Assembly: GCF_003987175.1 (NCBI RefSeq)
Contig: NZ_PIPM01000007.1
Span: 62,001-126,000, forward strand
Origin: Aliidiomarina sanyensis
Lineage (GTDB): Bacteria; Pseudomonadota; Gammaproteobacteria; Enterobacterales; Alteromonadaceae
Reading direction: 5' to 3'
DNA length: 64,000 nucleotides
The first letter of the stretch is position 1; every line of letters starts with the position of its first letter. The notes under the pieces are model-generated. The model ran no database searches. It was given only the letters and a program-made list of their open reading frames with translations, and had not been told where the DNA came from. Positions 1 through 8,464 of the stretch are shown one piece after another. A program made the position numbers and the translations under genes.

Positions 1-493
1 CGGCTTCAAGCAAGCTTCCTGCAGGCAGCATATGTAAGCGTTTGGAACTCCAATGCTCCGCCGCATGAGCTTCCTGAAATTGGTGAATCGCGTGATCCAA
101 CAAGGCGTGAACTCCGGGATGACGCTCAAGGAAGTATACGTTACATCCGGCGTGGGCCAGCATCATTCCATCCCGACCAAGCCCTGCTGTCGCATCAAGA
201 ACGCTAGGACGAACATTGTGCCCAAGCCCAATCGCGCGGACTACAGCTTCTTGCTTTCCACCCCCGAGCTTTTGTCGCCATGCTTGTGCGCCGCGCGTGT
301 AGTCGAGGGTGAGCGGTTGCATTTTCGGTTGGGTAGTCCAGCGAAGCTGCAATCCGTCGCGCGTCAACTCTAAGACGAAGGGAGCCTGTTCTGTTTCCGC
401 CTGATGGAGCGGCAATTTTAACCGTTCAGCGAGCATCGCTGCCCCCGCTTGCAGCTCGGGTTCAGCGGCCACGATTGGGACAATAAATGTCAC
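1..493 (-). CDS. rsmJ: 16S rRNA (guanine-1516-N2) methyltransferase, partial
   Basis: Reading the minus strand from a GTG at 493 gives an open frame that runs off the left edge, so only about the first 164 residues are present. It carries the methyltransferase glycine motif DATAGLGRDGMMLA followed by a FLERHP segment, which is the SAM-binding pattern of RsmJ (YhiQ), the enzyme that methylates G1516 of 16S rRNA. The GTG start overlaps the TGA stop of the upstream acetyltransferase gene by four bases (GTGA), which supports this start and suggests translational coupling. A plus-strand open frame over the same bases is a shadow. Confidence 0.85.
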   Translation of the reverse strand, partial: MTFIVPIVAAEPELQAGAAMLAERLKLPLHQAETEQAPFVLELTRDGLQLRWTTQPKMQPLTLDYTRGAQAWRQKLGGGKQEAVVRAIGLGHNVRPSVLDATAGLGRDGMMLAHAGCNVYFLERHPGVHALLDHAIHQFQEAHAAEHWSSKRLHMLPAGSLLEA

Positions 494-930
494 GGGTGAA
501 ACTCCATGTGGCGGTGCGGAATACCATCCTCCAAGTATTCGTCACCAATCACATGAAAGCCTAGTGACGTGTAGAACTCTAAAAGATAACTCTGTGCATT
601 GAGCTCAATTGGTTTATCGGGCGCGCGCTCAATAACTTCCACCATTGCACGCTGCATCAACTCACGGCCATAGCTCTTCCCTCGTCCACGCTCATGAACG
701 ACAACACGACCAATGTGTGATGGCTCTCTATTCGAGCAGAGCAATCGCGCATAGGCAACCAGCCCCTGATCATCGAAACCACAGAGGTGCAACCAATCGG
801 GATCGACGCCATCAATATCTGGATAGGGGCAGTTTTGCTCGACGATAAAAATATCTTGCCGGAGGCGAAAAATGTCGTGGACCAAATCGTTACTGAGTTC
901 TTGGAACGTCGATACGGTAAATTGCAGCAT
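490..930 (-). CDS. elaA: GNAT acetyltransferase, ElaA family
   Basis: A 146-residue protein of the ElaA branch of the GNAT fold, about the usual length of the family. The N-terminus has the family signature LRQDIFIVEQNCPYPDIDG, the acetyl-CoA-binding loop is RVVVHERGRGKSYGRELM, and a C-terminal segment has the YTSLGF pattern. The ATG at 930 is preceded by AAGGAA at good spacing. The natural substrate of ElaA proteins is not well established, so only acetyltransferase activity can be inferred. It overlaps rsmJ downstream by four bases, so the two are probably co-transcribed. Confidence 0.85.
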   Translation of the reverse strand: MLQFTVSTFQELSNDLVHDIFRLRQDIFIVEQNCPYPDIDGVDPDWLHLCGFDDQGLVAYARLLCSNREPSHIGRVVVHERGRGKSYGRELMQRAMVEVIERAPDKPIELNAQSYLLEFYTSLGFHVIGDEYLEDGIPHRHMEFHP

Positions 931-964
931 GCAGGTTCCTTTCGGGTAATCCGTGAGCCGTCCC

Positions 965-1801
965 TTATTTTAGACCAGGGATGCGGGGAGCAAAGTATGC
1001 GAGTAACTCCGCGACTTTGTTCCGTGTATTGCCATTTTGACTGATAAAGCGGTGCACCTGCAACGGGGTGAGGCTCGCGTGTTGATAAAGCTCCCGCGCA
1101 AACAGCGTATCGTGGTTACTAATAAGTACCGGAATGCGTCGTTTGTTCGCGGCGTCCATCGCCTTTTGTGCCAATATTGCTTGTTCGTCTAGTCCAAATC
1201 CATTCCCGGCATAACTCGTGAAATTTGCTGTCGGACTGAGCGGCAGGTATGGGGGATCGCAGTAGATGACATTGCCTTTGCGAGCCCGCCGAAACGTATT
1301 TTGAAACGGCTCGCACGTAAAGGTCGCACGTTTTGATTTCTCTGCAAAAAACTCCAGCTCAGCTTCCGGAAAGTAGGGTGCTCGGTATTTTCCAAAGGGG
1401 ACGTTGAACAGCCCCTTGCTATTGTAGCGACACAACCCGTTATATCCATGGCGATTGAGATACAAGAAATACAGCGAGCGCTCATACGGGTCGCGGCTCG
1501 CGTTGAATGCTTGCCGAATGGCGTAGTAAGCATCCGCTGAGTTTGTCGCGGGGGCAAACAATTTGCGCGCATCTTCAATATAGGTTTTTGGACGCCGTTT
1601 CAGAATTTTGTACAGATGAATCAGGTCTGCATTGATGTCGTTCAATAAGTACTTATCGTAGTCGGTATTTAAAAATACAGACCCAGCACCCACAAACGGC
1701 TCAATCAGTTTATCACCCGCAGGGAGGACTGCTTTGATTGGCTCCACGAGGGTGTATTTCCCTCCAGCCCATTTTAAAAACGCGCGTTGCTTTGATTTCA
1801 T
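965..1801 (-). CDS. dam: DNA adenine methylase (GATC-specific Dam)
   Basis: Dam transfers a methyl group from S-adenosylmethionine to adenine N6 in GATC, marking strands for mismatch repair and replication control. The protein shows FLKWAGGK at the N-terminus, the SAM-binding EPFVGAGSVFLN, and the catalytic DPPY (YCDPPYLPLS), in the alpha-class order. I chose the ATG at 1801 (MKSKQRAFLKWAGGK) rather than a longer frame, because this gives 278 residues, the same length as E. coli Dam. It lies about 90 bases downstream of aroB. The damX gene that separates aroB and dam in enterobacteria is absent here. Confidence 0.95.
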   Translation of the reverse strand: MKSKQRAFLKWAGGKYTLVEPIKAVLPAGDKLIEPFVGAGSVFLNTDYDKYLLNDINADLIHLYKILKRRPKTYIEDARKLFAPATNSADAYYAIRQAFNASRDPYERSLYFLYLNRHGYNGLCRYNSKGLFNVPFGKYRAPYFPEAELEFFAEKSKRATFTCEPFQNTFRRARKGNVIYCDPPYLPLSPTANFTSYAGNGFGLDEQAILAQKAMDAANKRRIPVLISNHDTLFARELYQHASLTPLQVHRFISQNGNTRNKVAELLAYFAPRIPGLK

Positions 1802-1891
1802 TGTTATTGGAACGCTTTTTTGGAATGCCGTGCGCTGGCTCGGTACATGAGTTGATAATTGTAACCCGAACTGATCGGGATTCCTACGCAC

Positions 1892-3013
1892 TTAAACGGA
1901 CTGAGTTGCCGCTTCGATCACGCGACGAAGTTCGTCTTCGGTAACATCAGAAAAAATGGCAGCAGCACCGCGAGCAGTGGGAAGGATAAACCGCATTTTT
2001 CCCTGGAGTACTTTTTTGTCACGGGCCATCAATGTAAGCCACTGAGCGTCCGTCATTGATTGAGGAGGATGAATAGGAAGACCTGCATTTTGAATCAATT
2101 GAATAATCGCGTGGTGATAATCAGCATCAATATAACCGCGCATCAGGCTCAGGTGCGCGGCCATGACCATCCCCACTGCAACCGCTTCACCATGCAGCCA
2201 GGTTTGGTAGTTTGTCGCGGCTTCAATTGCGTGTCCGAAGGTGTGTCCGAGATTAAGCAACGCACGTTGTCCCTGCTCGGTTTCATCCGCAGCCACAACG
2301 TCGGCCTTGATGGCACAGCTTTTATAGATTGCGGCGCTCAGTGCATCGGGATTCTTTTGACGAAGTGCATCGATGTTTTTCTCCAGCCAGGTAAAAAAGT
2401 CAGCGTCAGCCATGATGCCGTACTTAATCACCTCGGCGAGACCTGCACCGAGCTCTCGTGTTGGTAGTGTCATCAAGACATCGGTATCAATCAGCACGCC
2501 ACTTGGCTGGTGAAAGGCGCCGATCAGGTTTTTCCCACCGGGATGGTTCACAGCTGTTTTCCCACCCACTGAAGAGTCGACTTGCGCTAGCAAGGTCGTC
2601 GGAATTTGCAAAAAACGGACGCCGCGTTGCCAGGTCGCGGCCACAAAACCTGCCATATCCCCAACCACTCCACCACCGAGAGCGATAATCAGACAATCTC
2701 GACTAAATCGCGCCTGTACGAGGACGTCCATGATGTCACTATAGGTCGCAAGATTTTTGTAGGATTCGCCATCTGGCATCAAATGATGCTGAACATGGTA
2801 GTTCTGAGGAGATTTTGCGAGTGTTGCCAAGACTGGTTGCAGAAAGTGTTCAGCAACGGTTGGATTGCTCAGGACCAAAATTTGGCGTCCAAGCTGAGGA
2901 TTGGCTTCCGTAATGAGTGCTTCTAGATGGCTCTCTATAAGTCCCGAACCGATCCAGATAGGGTAGCGCCGCGTTCCCAGTTCAACATGTAAGTGGTGTT
3001 GCGGCGCGCTCAT
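1892..3013 (-). CDS. aroB: 3-dehydroquinate synthase
   Basis: AroB converts DAHP to 3-dehydroquinate, the second step of the shikimate pathway, with NAD+ and a divalent metal. The 373-residue protein has the NAD-binding segment LIIALGGGVVGDMAGFVA, the substrate loop VDSSVGGKTAVNH, and a metal-binding histidine region LLNLGHTFGHAIEA followed by HGEAVAVGM. The ATG at 3013 is preceded by AGGA and lies three bases after the aroK stop, so aroK-aroB form one transcription unit. Confidence 0.97.
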   Translation of the reverse strand: MSAPQHHLHVELGTRRYPIWIGSGLIESHLEALITEANPQLGRQILVLSNPTVAEHFLQPVLATLAKSPQNYHVQHHLMPDGESYKNLATYSDIMDVLVQARFSRDCLIIALGGGVVGDMAGFVAATWQRGVRFLQIPTTLLAQVDSSVGGKTAVNHPGGKNLIGAFHQPSGVLIDTDVLMTLPTRELGAGLAEVIKYGIMADADFFTWLEKNIDALRQKNPDALSAAIYKSCAIKADVVAADETEQGQRALLNLGHTFGHAIEAATNYQTWLHGEAVAVGMVMAAHLSLMRGYIDADYHHAIIQLIQNAGLPIHPPQSMTDAQWLTLMARDKKVLQGKMRFILPTARGAAAIFSDVTEDELRRVIEAATQSV

Positions 3014-3016
3014 GGA

Positions 3017-3535
3017 TTAAAGTCCTAATTTCTCAATAATTTCATTTGCAACGATCTTGGCGCTCTGATCGTCGGTTTCGATCGTGATGTCGGCAATTTC
3101 TTCATACAAGGGAGTCCGCTCCTCAGAGAGCTGCTCAAGGACTTCGCGTGGGTTTTCCGCTTCAGCAATTAATGGACGACGTTTGTCCCGCTCGGTCCGC
3201 GCCACTTGTTTATCAATGGTCGTTTTGAGGTAAACCACCACGCCACGAGCGGAGAGCCGATTCCGATTTTCTTTGCTAATAATTGAGCCACCGCCGGTTG
3301 CGAGGACAATGCCGGTGTTTTCGGTCAGTTCATTGATGACTTTTTCTTCCCGATCGCGAAAACCTGCTTCGCCTTCCAATTCGAAAACCCAGCTGATATC
3401 TGCGCCCGTCCGACGCTCAATTTCAGCATCAGAGTCAAAAAATTCGAGGTGTAATGATTTGGCGAGTTGTCGCCCGATGGTGCTCTTGCCGGCCCCCATG
3501 GGCCCGATGAGAAAAATGTTACGCTTATCAGCCAT
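3017..3535 (-). CDS. aroK: Shikimate kinase I
   Basis: AroK phosphorylates shikimate at the 3-hydroxyl with ATP. The Walker A loop GPMGAGKST lies about residue 10, followed by the shikimate-binding [19 protein letters not shown] and the GGG motif LATGGGSI. The ATG at 3535 ([14 protein letters not shown]) matches the E. coli start and gives 172 residues; an in-frame ATG five codons upstream is less likely. It is followed after three bases by aroB. Upstream in many relatives are pilMNOPQ; here only a reduced set is left. Confidence 0.96.
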   Translation of the reverse strand: MADKRNIFLIGPMGAGKSTIGRQLAKSLHLEFFDSDAEIERRTGADISWVFELEGEAGFRDREEKVINELTENTGIVLATGGGSIISKENRNRLSARGVVVYLKTTIDKQVARTERDKRRPLIAEAENPREVLEQLSEERTPLYEEIADITIETDDQSAKIVANEIIEKLGL

Positions 3536-3639
3536 AGCTTTATACGTCACTTCTGTATTTGCTGTTTTTAGTTAGATGAGTGTTGAACCACCCCTGTGCC
3601 CCTGAAAAAAAGACACGCGATTATCGCAATTTGTCTGGG

Positions 3640-4431
3640 TTATGGCAACCAATTCACCGGATTTGAAGGAATCTTTAACAACTCGAACTCGACTTCGAGG
3701 CAGCGCCGATCATGCTCGAATATCCTTAATTTAGCCGGCTTCTTAAAGACATAACCAAGAGTGAATGACTGCGAAGAGAGGGATATTTCATGCAAAAAAT
3801 CTCGAAGAGCAATCCGCTGAGATGAAGCGGCAAGCACCACGAAACTCTCCTTAGTCTGCGCAGGATGCCCGGTATGAACCACGGCGCGCACTCTATCAGT
3901 CATTGCCTGAATATCAGCGCAGGCTTGCATAGGTGGAGACGTGGGGACTGAGGGGCTTCGCTCTACTTCTGGGGGTGGTAGGCTGCGAAAGGAATGATCC
4001 GTGTCCGGGCGAATGAGGGCGCTCATCTGCTGCTCCCGCTGATACAACACCGCCTCTAACATAAGACCTTGAGGAACCCTCGTCAGGGAGATTGTTGTGG
4101 GACTCCACGCGAGAGTCTTCAGCGCGTAAAGCCAATCAAGGATGGGGGTCACACCGCCTGTCACCGTAATCGACATTTCGTTTTCATGACCGCTCCAATG
4201 CACTACTTGAACCGATTCTGAGGGAAGTGGTAGCGGTGCTTTTATGCTTAATTGCGGCACGCTGACGCGAGGGCGTTGTTGGGCAGCACGAAGTGCATCA
4301 TGCGCGAACCCTCGTTCTTTTGTTTTGGGGAGCATTAGTATGGTGTGCATTACGAGCACCGCACACCCAAGTCCGGTCAAAATGACGCCAACACGCTGGT
4401 AAAAAGAAAGTTGAACAAAGCGAAGCCACAC
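3640..4431 (-). CDS. HofO/PilO-like inner-membrane pilus-assembly protein (tentative)
   Basis: A 263-residue protein with one membrane segment at about residues 12-33 and a periplasmic remainder, starting at a GTG two bases after the stop of the HofN-like gene. It sits where PilO/PilP lie in the usual pilM-N-O-P-Q-aroK-aroB order. By position and layout (short cytoplasmic tail, one helix, then a mixed alpha/beta region) it is probably a PilO/HofO-type protein. A proline-rich linker near residues 150-166 precedes a second alpha/beta region, which could be a second domain. I see no clear sequence signature, so the assignment rests on context. Confidence 0.5.
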   Translation of the reverse strand: MWLRFVQLSFYQRVGVILTGLGCAVLVMHTILMLPKTKERGFAHDALRAAQQRPRVSVPQLSIKAPLPLPSESVQVVHWSGHENEMSITVTGGVTPILDWLYALKTLAWSPTTISLTRVPQGLMLEAVLYQREQQMSALIRPDTDHSFRSLPPPEVERSPSVPTSPPMQACADIQAMTDRVRAVVHTGHPAQTKESFVVLAASSQRIALRDFLHEISLSSQSFTLGYVFKKPAKLRIFEHDRRCLEVEFELLKIPSNPVNWLP

Positions 4432-4433
4432 AA

Positions 4434-4898
4434 TTAATCAGGTCCGTTTTGCGGGGGTTGCAGTTTAAATTCAGCCAACCAGATTTGATTGTCCTGGTGT
4501 TCAAGTGTTTGAGAATGAATTTGCCATTGGTCGAGCGCAAACGCATTGATCAGCTGGGTAAACTCGTTTGCTGAGTTCAGAGTGGCAGTAAGCTTTAGTT
4601 GCGTTGAGGACATCTCGATACTGGTAATTTGGGAAGAAAGGAATGGATGGGACACCTGCCAATTTAATAGGGCGTAGATGGGATCAAGGCCATGCGCAGG
4701 TGGTTTCGGTTGTGCGTGAAGTGCAGTTAGTTTGGAGAGTTCGGTTTGCTCCGATGCACTGAGCGCTCTGGGCATCTGGAACCAGAGTGCTGCAGTACAG
4801 AAAATAAAGAGGACGCAGCCTAGACCCACTTCAAAGCGCGCGCGCTGGATACGATGGCCCCACCGGGTTGGGAAATCTGCCAGAAAGTTAATGGACAT
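4434..4898 (-). CDS. HofN/PilN-like inner-membrane protein
   Basis: From the ATG at 4898 (MSINFLADFPTRW) this gives 154 residues. The MSINFL start followed by a basic stretch and one membrane segment (about residues 25-42) is the usual pattern of PilN/HofN proteins, which bind PilM at the membrane in type IV pilus or DNA-uptake machines. A longer frame begins at 4961 but overlaps the previous gene more. With this start it overlaps the HofM-like gene by 11 bases and is followed two bases later by the HofO-like gene, so the three are translationally linked. Confidence 0.6.
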   Translation of the reverse strand: MSINFLADFPTRWGHRIQRARFEVGLGCVLFIFCTAALWFQMPRALSASEQTELSKLTALHAQPKPPAHGLDPIYALLNWQVSHPFLSSQITSIEMSSTQLKLTATLNSANEFTQLINAFALDQWQIHSQTLEHQDNQIWLAEFKLQPPQNGPD

Positions 4899-5658
4899 AG
4901 CTTGATTCAGCGACAGTAGATGTATTTCGGCCAAGGTCACTTTGTGCACTTTGCATAGCATAGAGGGCCAGAGCTGTGGCGGTTTCCAGATCTTTGTTCA
5001 GCAACCCTTGGTACGATGAAGCCGCATCTGATTGCGCCAATGTCGCTATGAGACGCTCGGCTTCGGATTGCTCTTGCGTCAGATCATCGAGCAAGGGGGG
5101 ATAAACCGGACGCAGGCGCACGCCCAAGTTACGGGCTTCGGTTGCATCGAACGCTTGATGCGCAATTTCATAAGGTAATAAGTCTTGATGAGGAACGAAC
5201 AGCACTTCGCTTTCATTCTCATCGTCTGCGTTGGGATAGAGGTCCCATGCCCAGCCTTGATGCACTTCTTTTGACTCTTCATCTAGTTTTGCTTGGACTA
5301 AATCAATGACATCGGGAGGGGGTAAATCATCAGGGATGTACACGCGCGCTTTCTTCCAGTGAATGATCGGCCATGCACAGGGGATTTTTTTTCGTATTTG
5401 AAACCAATTTCGGGAACTTCCTGTCGCTAGTAGTTTCTTAGAAATGTGTGTGAGAAAAGTTTGCGAGTTTGGTGTGAGAGCTAACTCGGCGCTTGGCAGC
5501 TGGAAGACATGGCGGATTGTCGCACATGTCGCCCAGCCCTCAATGAATACGAGTGTGATCTGCTTCCCATTGTTAAAAAAGCCGACGCCCGAAGGCTGCC
5601 CTTCGTCCGCAATACGGACTGATTTTTTCACCTTGGATTTGAACTGTTTCACGAGCAA
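4888..5658 (-). CDS. HofM/PilM-like cytoplasmic protein (divergent)
   Basis: A 256-residue soluble protein lying where pilM normally starts the pilus-assembly operon, divergent from mrcA. PilM is an actin-like ATPase of about 350 residues; this one is shorter and I cannot see the usual nucleotide-binding loops. Its C-terminal ETATALALYAM resembles the final helix of HofM proteins (FAIALGLAL in E. coli). It is probably a reduced HofM that keeps a scaffold role. The family call rests mostly on gene order and should be treated as tentative. Confidence 0.5.
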   Translation of the reverse strand: MLVKQFKSKVKKSVRIADEGQPSGVGFFNNGKQITLVFIEGWATCATIRHVFQLPSAELALTPNSQTFLTHISKKLLATGSSRNWFQIRKKIPCAWPIIHWKKARVYIPDDLPPPDVIDLVQAKLDEESKEVHQGWAWDLYPNADDENESEVLFVPHQDLLPYEIAHQAFDATEARNLGVRLRPVYPPLLDDLTQEQSEAERLIATLAQSDAASSYQGLLNKDLETATALALYAMQSAQSDLGRNTSTVAESSYVH

Positions 5659-5824
5659 CCTCCATGTTTGCGTGTGAGTCTTCGTTGATTCTTGATTGAT
5701 ATAAGGCCGATGTTGAGCCCAGTCGTGAAGATAACTTACGTAAATTCAACAATACTTTGGTTAAATTTAACGCATAATCTCTCTATAATATCCCCCCGAG
5801 TTAGTGGCTAATCGCGGAGTTTTC

Positions 5825-8401
5825 GTGCTCAGATTTTTAAAGTACCTCTTGGTAACAATACTTGTCCTGGCAGTGCTTGGTGTTGGCGCTGTGGTGGGTT
5901 TGTATTATTACGTAAAAGATGACCTCCCGAGTGTGGAAACGCTACGCGATGTGCGTCTGCAGACTCCCATGCAGGTCTATACCGCGGATGGCCGCTTGAT
6001 TTCACAGTTTGGCGAGCAGCGGCGTATTCCCCTCTCGCTTGATGAAATGCCACAGCAAATGCTCGATGCCATTCTTGCTACCGAAGATGCGCGCTTTTAT
6101 AGCCATCGCGGAATTGACCCGATAGGCGTGATGCGAGCATTTCGGGTATTAATTACAACCGGAGAAATTCGGGAAGGTGCTTCGACGATTACCATGCAGG
6201 TTGCCCGTGAGTTTTATCTCACGCGGGAGCGGGCGTGGATGCGAAAAATTAAAGAAGCATTTTTGGCACTGCACATTGAGCAGATGCTTACGAAAGACGA
6301 GATCCTCGAGCTTTACTTAAACAAGATTTTCTTGGGGCATCGTGCCTATGGTGTTGGTGCAGCAGCACAGGTCTACTATGGCCGTGATTTACATGAATTG
6401 ACCTTGGCGGAAATTGCGACCATCGCGGGCTTACCGCAGGGACCGTCCATCCTCAATCCAATTTCACATCCACAAGCATCGTTACAGCGGCGTCGTATCG
6501 TTTTACGTCGCATGCTCGATGAAAATCTGATTACTCGTGCGCAATTTGATGCTGCGTTCAATGCACCCGTTACAGCTCGCTTCCACGGGACTGAGATTGA
6601 AGTGAATGCGCCTTATCTTGCTGAAATGGTTCGGCAAGAAATGATTGAGCGCTTTGGTGTCGATGACGCCTACAACAGTGGTTATCGGGTGTTCACGACC
6701 GTTCGTGCGGATAACCAAATGGCGGCTCAGAACGCCTTGCAAGAAAATCTGCATGCGTATGACGAGCGTCATGGTTATCGGGGGCCGGAACAACAATTAT
6801 GGGGCTTTGATCCGGAGCGCTATTTCCGAGGCGAGGGAGACGCGAACCGTCCGCTGCCCGATGAAATCACGCTCGAGGTGATGCTGCGCCATGGGGGGCA
6901 AGCGTGGGACGAAGTCGATATCCTACAGTATCTTAATCGACAGCCTCGGATTGGTCGTTTGCAACACGCGGTGGTTACAGACGTCCATGAGCAATCGGTT
7001 GATATTATTATGCGTGGTGGCATGCGGGTGACCCTTGATTGGGACCGCCTCGATTGGGCTCGTCCATTTATTGATCAAGAACGCCAAGGTCGAGCGCCAC
7101 AGCGGGCTGCGGATATTTTGAATGCCGGTGATCATATCTTGGTTCGGCCTGTCTCAGAAGGTTGGAAACTTGCTCAGATTCCGGGGCCGAGCTCAGCCAT
7201 CGTCGCACTCGATCCGCAAGACGGTGCACTGCAATCGATTGTTGGTGGCTATAGTTTCAACCTCAGTCAGTTTAACCGAGCGACTCAAGCGAAGCGGCAG
7301 GTCGGCTCCACCATTAAGCCATTTATTTATGCGGCAGCGTTTGAAAACAATTTCACGCTCGCATCCTTGGTGAATGACGCACCGATCACGCAGTGGAATC
7401 CAGGTTCAGGGATTGCTTGGCGGCCACGGAACTCTCCTGAAGTTTATGATGGCCCCATGCGTTTGCGTGAAGCCCTCGCTCGCTCCAAGAACGTCGTTTC
7501 AGTGCGCCTTATTCGTGAAGTGGGTGTGGATGAAACGGCCGATTACCTGACAAACTTCGGGTTTGCACCGAATGAAATTCCTCGTAATGAGTCGTTATCG
7601 CTTGGTTCCGCCTCGTTCACACCGCTTGAAATGGCGCGTGGTTTCGCGGTGTTTGCGAATGGCGGTCATTTAATTGATCCGTATTTTATTGCACGCATCG
7701 AAGATAGCGAGGGCAATGTGGTCTACGAGGCAAATCCACGATTTGTCTGCACCGAGTGCGCTGAAAAAGCGTACCGTGAAGCACATGAGCTTGGTCCCGA
7801 AGATTATATCGAGCGTCCATTCCGTCAGGCGCCCCAAGTCATTTCTGCGCAAGCCGCGTATCTGGTAACGGAGGCGCTCCAGTCGGCAGTTTGGGGTGGT
7901 GGAAGCTGGGCCAATCAAACAGGCTGGAATGGCACGGGCTGGCGTGCTCAAAGCTTACGGAACCGCAATATTGCGGGCAAAACCGGAACCACAAATGATG
8001 TGCGGGATGCTTGGTTCGTTGGCTATAGCCAAGGAACGGTAGCCGCAACATGGGTTGGTTTTGACAATCTTGAGTTTGCGCTGGGTCGGACAAGCCTAAA
8101 TGCAAACTTAGGACGTCAGCGTCAACCGATTGTCGGTTCGGAAGCCGGCGGAACGACTGCCTTGCCAGGTTGGATCCTCTACATGGAACACAAACTGTCC
8201 CAGGTAGACAGTAGCCCGTTTGAGTTGCCTTCGGGGATGATGTCAGTGCGCATCGATCAGGCCAGTGGCAAACTGACCAATCGAACCGATTTCACCAGCA
8301 TGTTCGAATATTTTGTGCGGGGTACAGAGCCGCGTGAGTTTGCCGACTCGGATCGTCGGCAGCCGCAGATCTTCGAAGACGATGACGGGCTATTCCGCTA
8401 A
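5825..8401 (+). CDS. mrcA: Penicillin-binding protein 1A (bifunctional peptidoglycan synthase)
   Basis: Class A PBP that polymerises and cross-links peptidoglycan. From the GTG at 5825 the protein has 858 residues: an N-terminal membrane anchor (about 6-29), a glycosyltransferase domain with the catalytic Glu in ATEDARFYSHRG (E87) and the ASTITMQVAR motif, an OB-like middle region, and a transpeptidase domain with SxxK at S495 (GSTIK), SKN in ARSKNVVS and KTGTT at 719-723. The start is chosen because GGAG sits five bases upstream and LRFLKYLL matches the E. coli N-terminus; another GTG at 5804 is in frame. It diverges from the pilus-assembly genes, as in many relatives. Confidence 0.96.
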   Translation: MLRFLKYLLVTILVLAVLGVGAVVGLYYYVKDDLPSVETLRDVRLQTPMQVYTADGRLISQFGEQRRIPLSLDEMPQQMLDAILATEDARFYSHRGIDPIGVMRAFRVLITTGEIREGASTITMQVAREFYLTRERAWMRKIKEAFLALHIEQMLTKDEILELYLNKIFLGHRAYGVGAAAQVYYGRDLHELTLAEIATIAGLPQGPSILNPISHPQASLQRRRIVLRRMLDENLITRAQFDAAFNAPVTARFHGTEIEVNAPYLAEMVRQEMIERFGVDDAYNSGYRVFTTVRADNQMAAQNALQENLHAYDERHGYRGPEQQLWGFDPERYFRGEGDANRPLPDEITLEVMLRHGGQAWDEVDILQYLNRQPRIGRLQHAVVTDVHEQSVDIIMRGGMRVTLDWDRLDWARPFIDQERQGRAPQRAADILNAGDHILVRPVSEGWKLAQIPGPSSAIVALDPQDGALQSIVGGYSFNLSQFNRATQAKRQVGSTIKPFIYAAAFENNFTLASLVNDAPITQWNPGSGIAWRPRNSPEVYDGPMRLREALARSKNVVSVRLIREVGVDETADYLTNFGFAPNEIPRNESLSLGSASFTPLEMARGFAVFANGGHLIDPYFIARIEDSEGNVVYEANPRFVCTECAEKAYREAHELGPEDYIERPFRQAPQVISAQAAYLVTEALQSAVWGGGSWANQTGWNGTGWRAQSLRNRNIAGKTGTTNDVRDAWFVGYSQGTVAATWVGFDNLEFALGRTSLNANLGRQRQPIVGSEAGGTTALPGWILYMEHKLSQVDSSPFELPSGMMSVRIDQASGKLTNRTDFTSMFEYFVRGTEPREFADSDRRQPQIFEDDDGLFR

Positions 8402-8421
8402 AAACTCAATTGAGGAACGTC

Positions 8422-8455
8422 AGAACGCAGGGAATTTCCTGCGTTCTTTCATTTT
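8422..8455 (+). terminator. Intrinsic terminator of mrcA
   Basis: A ten-base-pair stem AGAACGCAGG / CCTGCGTTCT with a six-base loop, followed by TTCATTTT. It lies 20 bases after the mrcA stop and between the convergent mrcA and metL. The T tract is only on the plus strand, so it serves mrcA. Confidence 0.8.
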
Positions 8456-8464
8456 GTCATGGGG

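Noticed and set aside
53-373. Plus-strand open frame of 106 codons at the left edge
   Set aside because: It is antisense to rsmJ, which has a recognisable SAM-binding motif; the plus frame has no recognisable domain.
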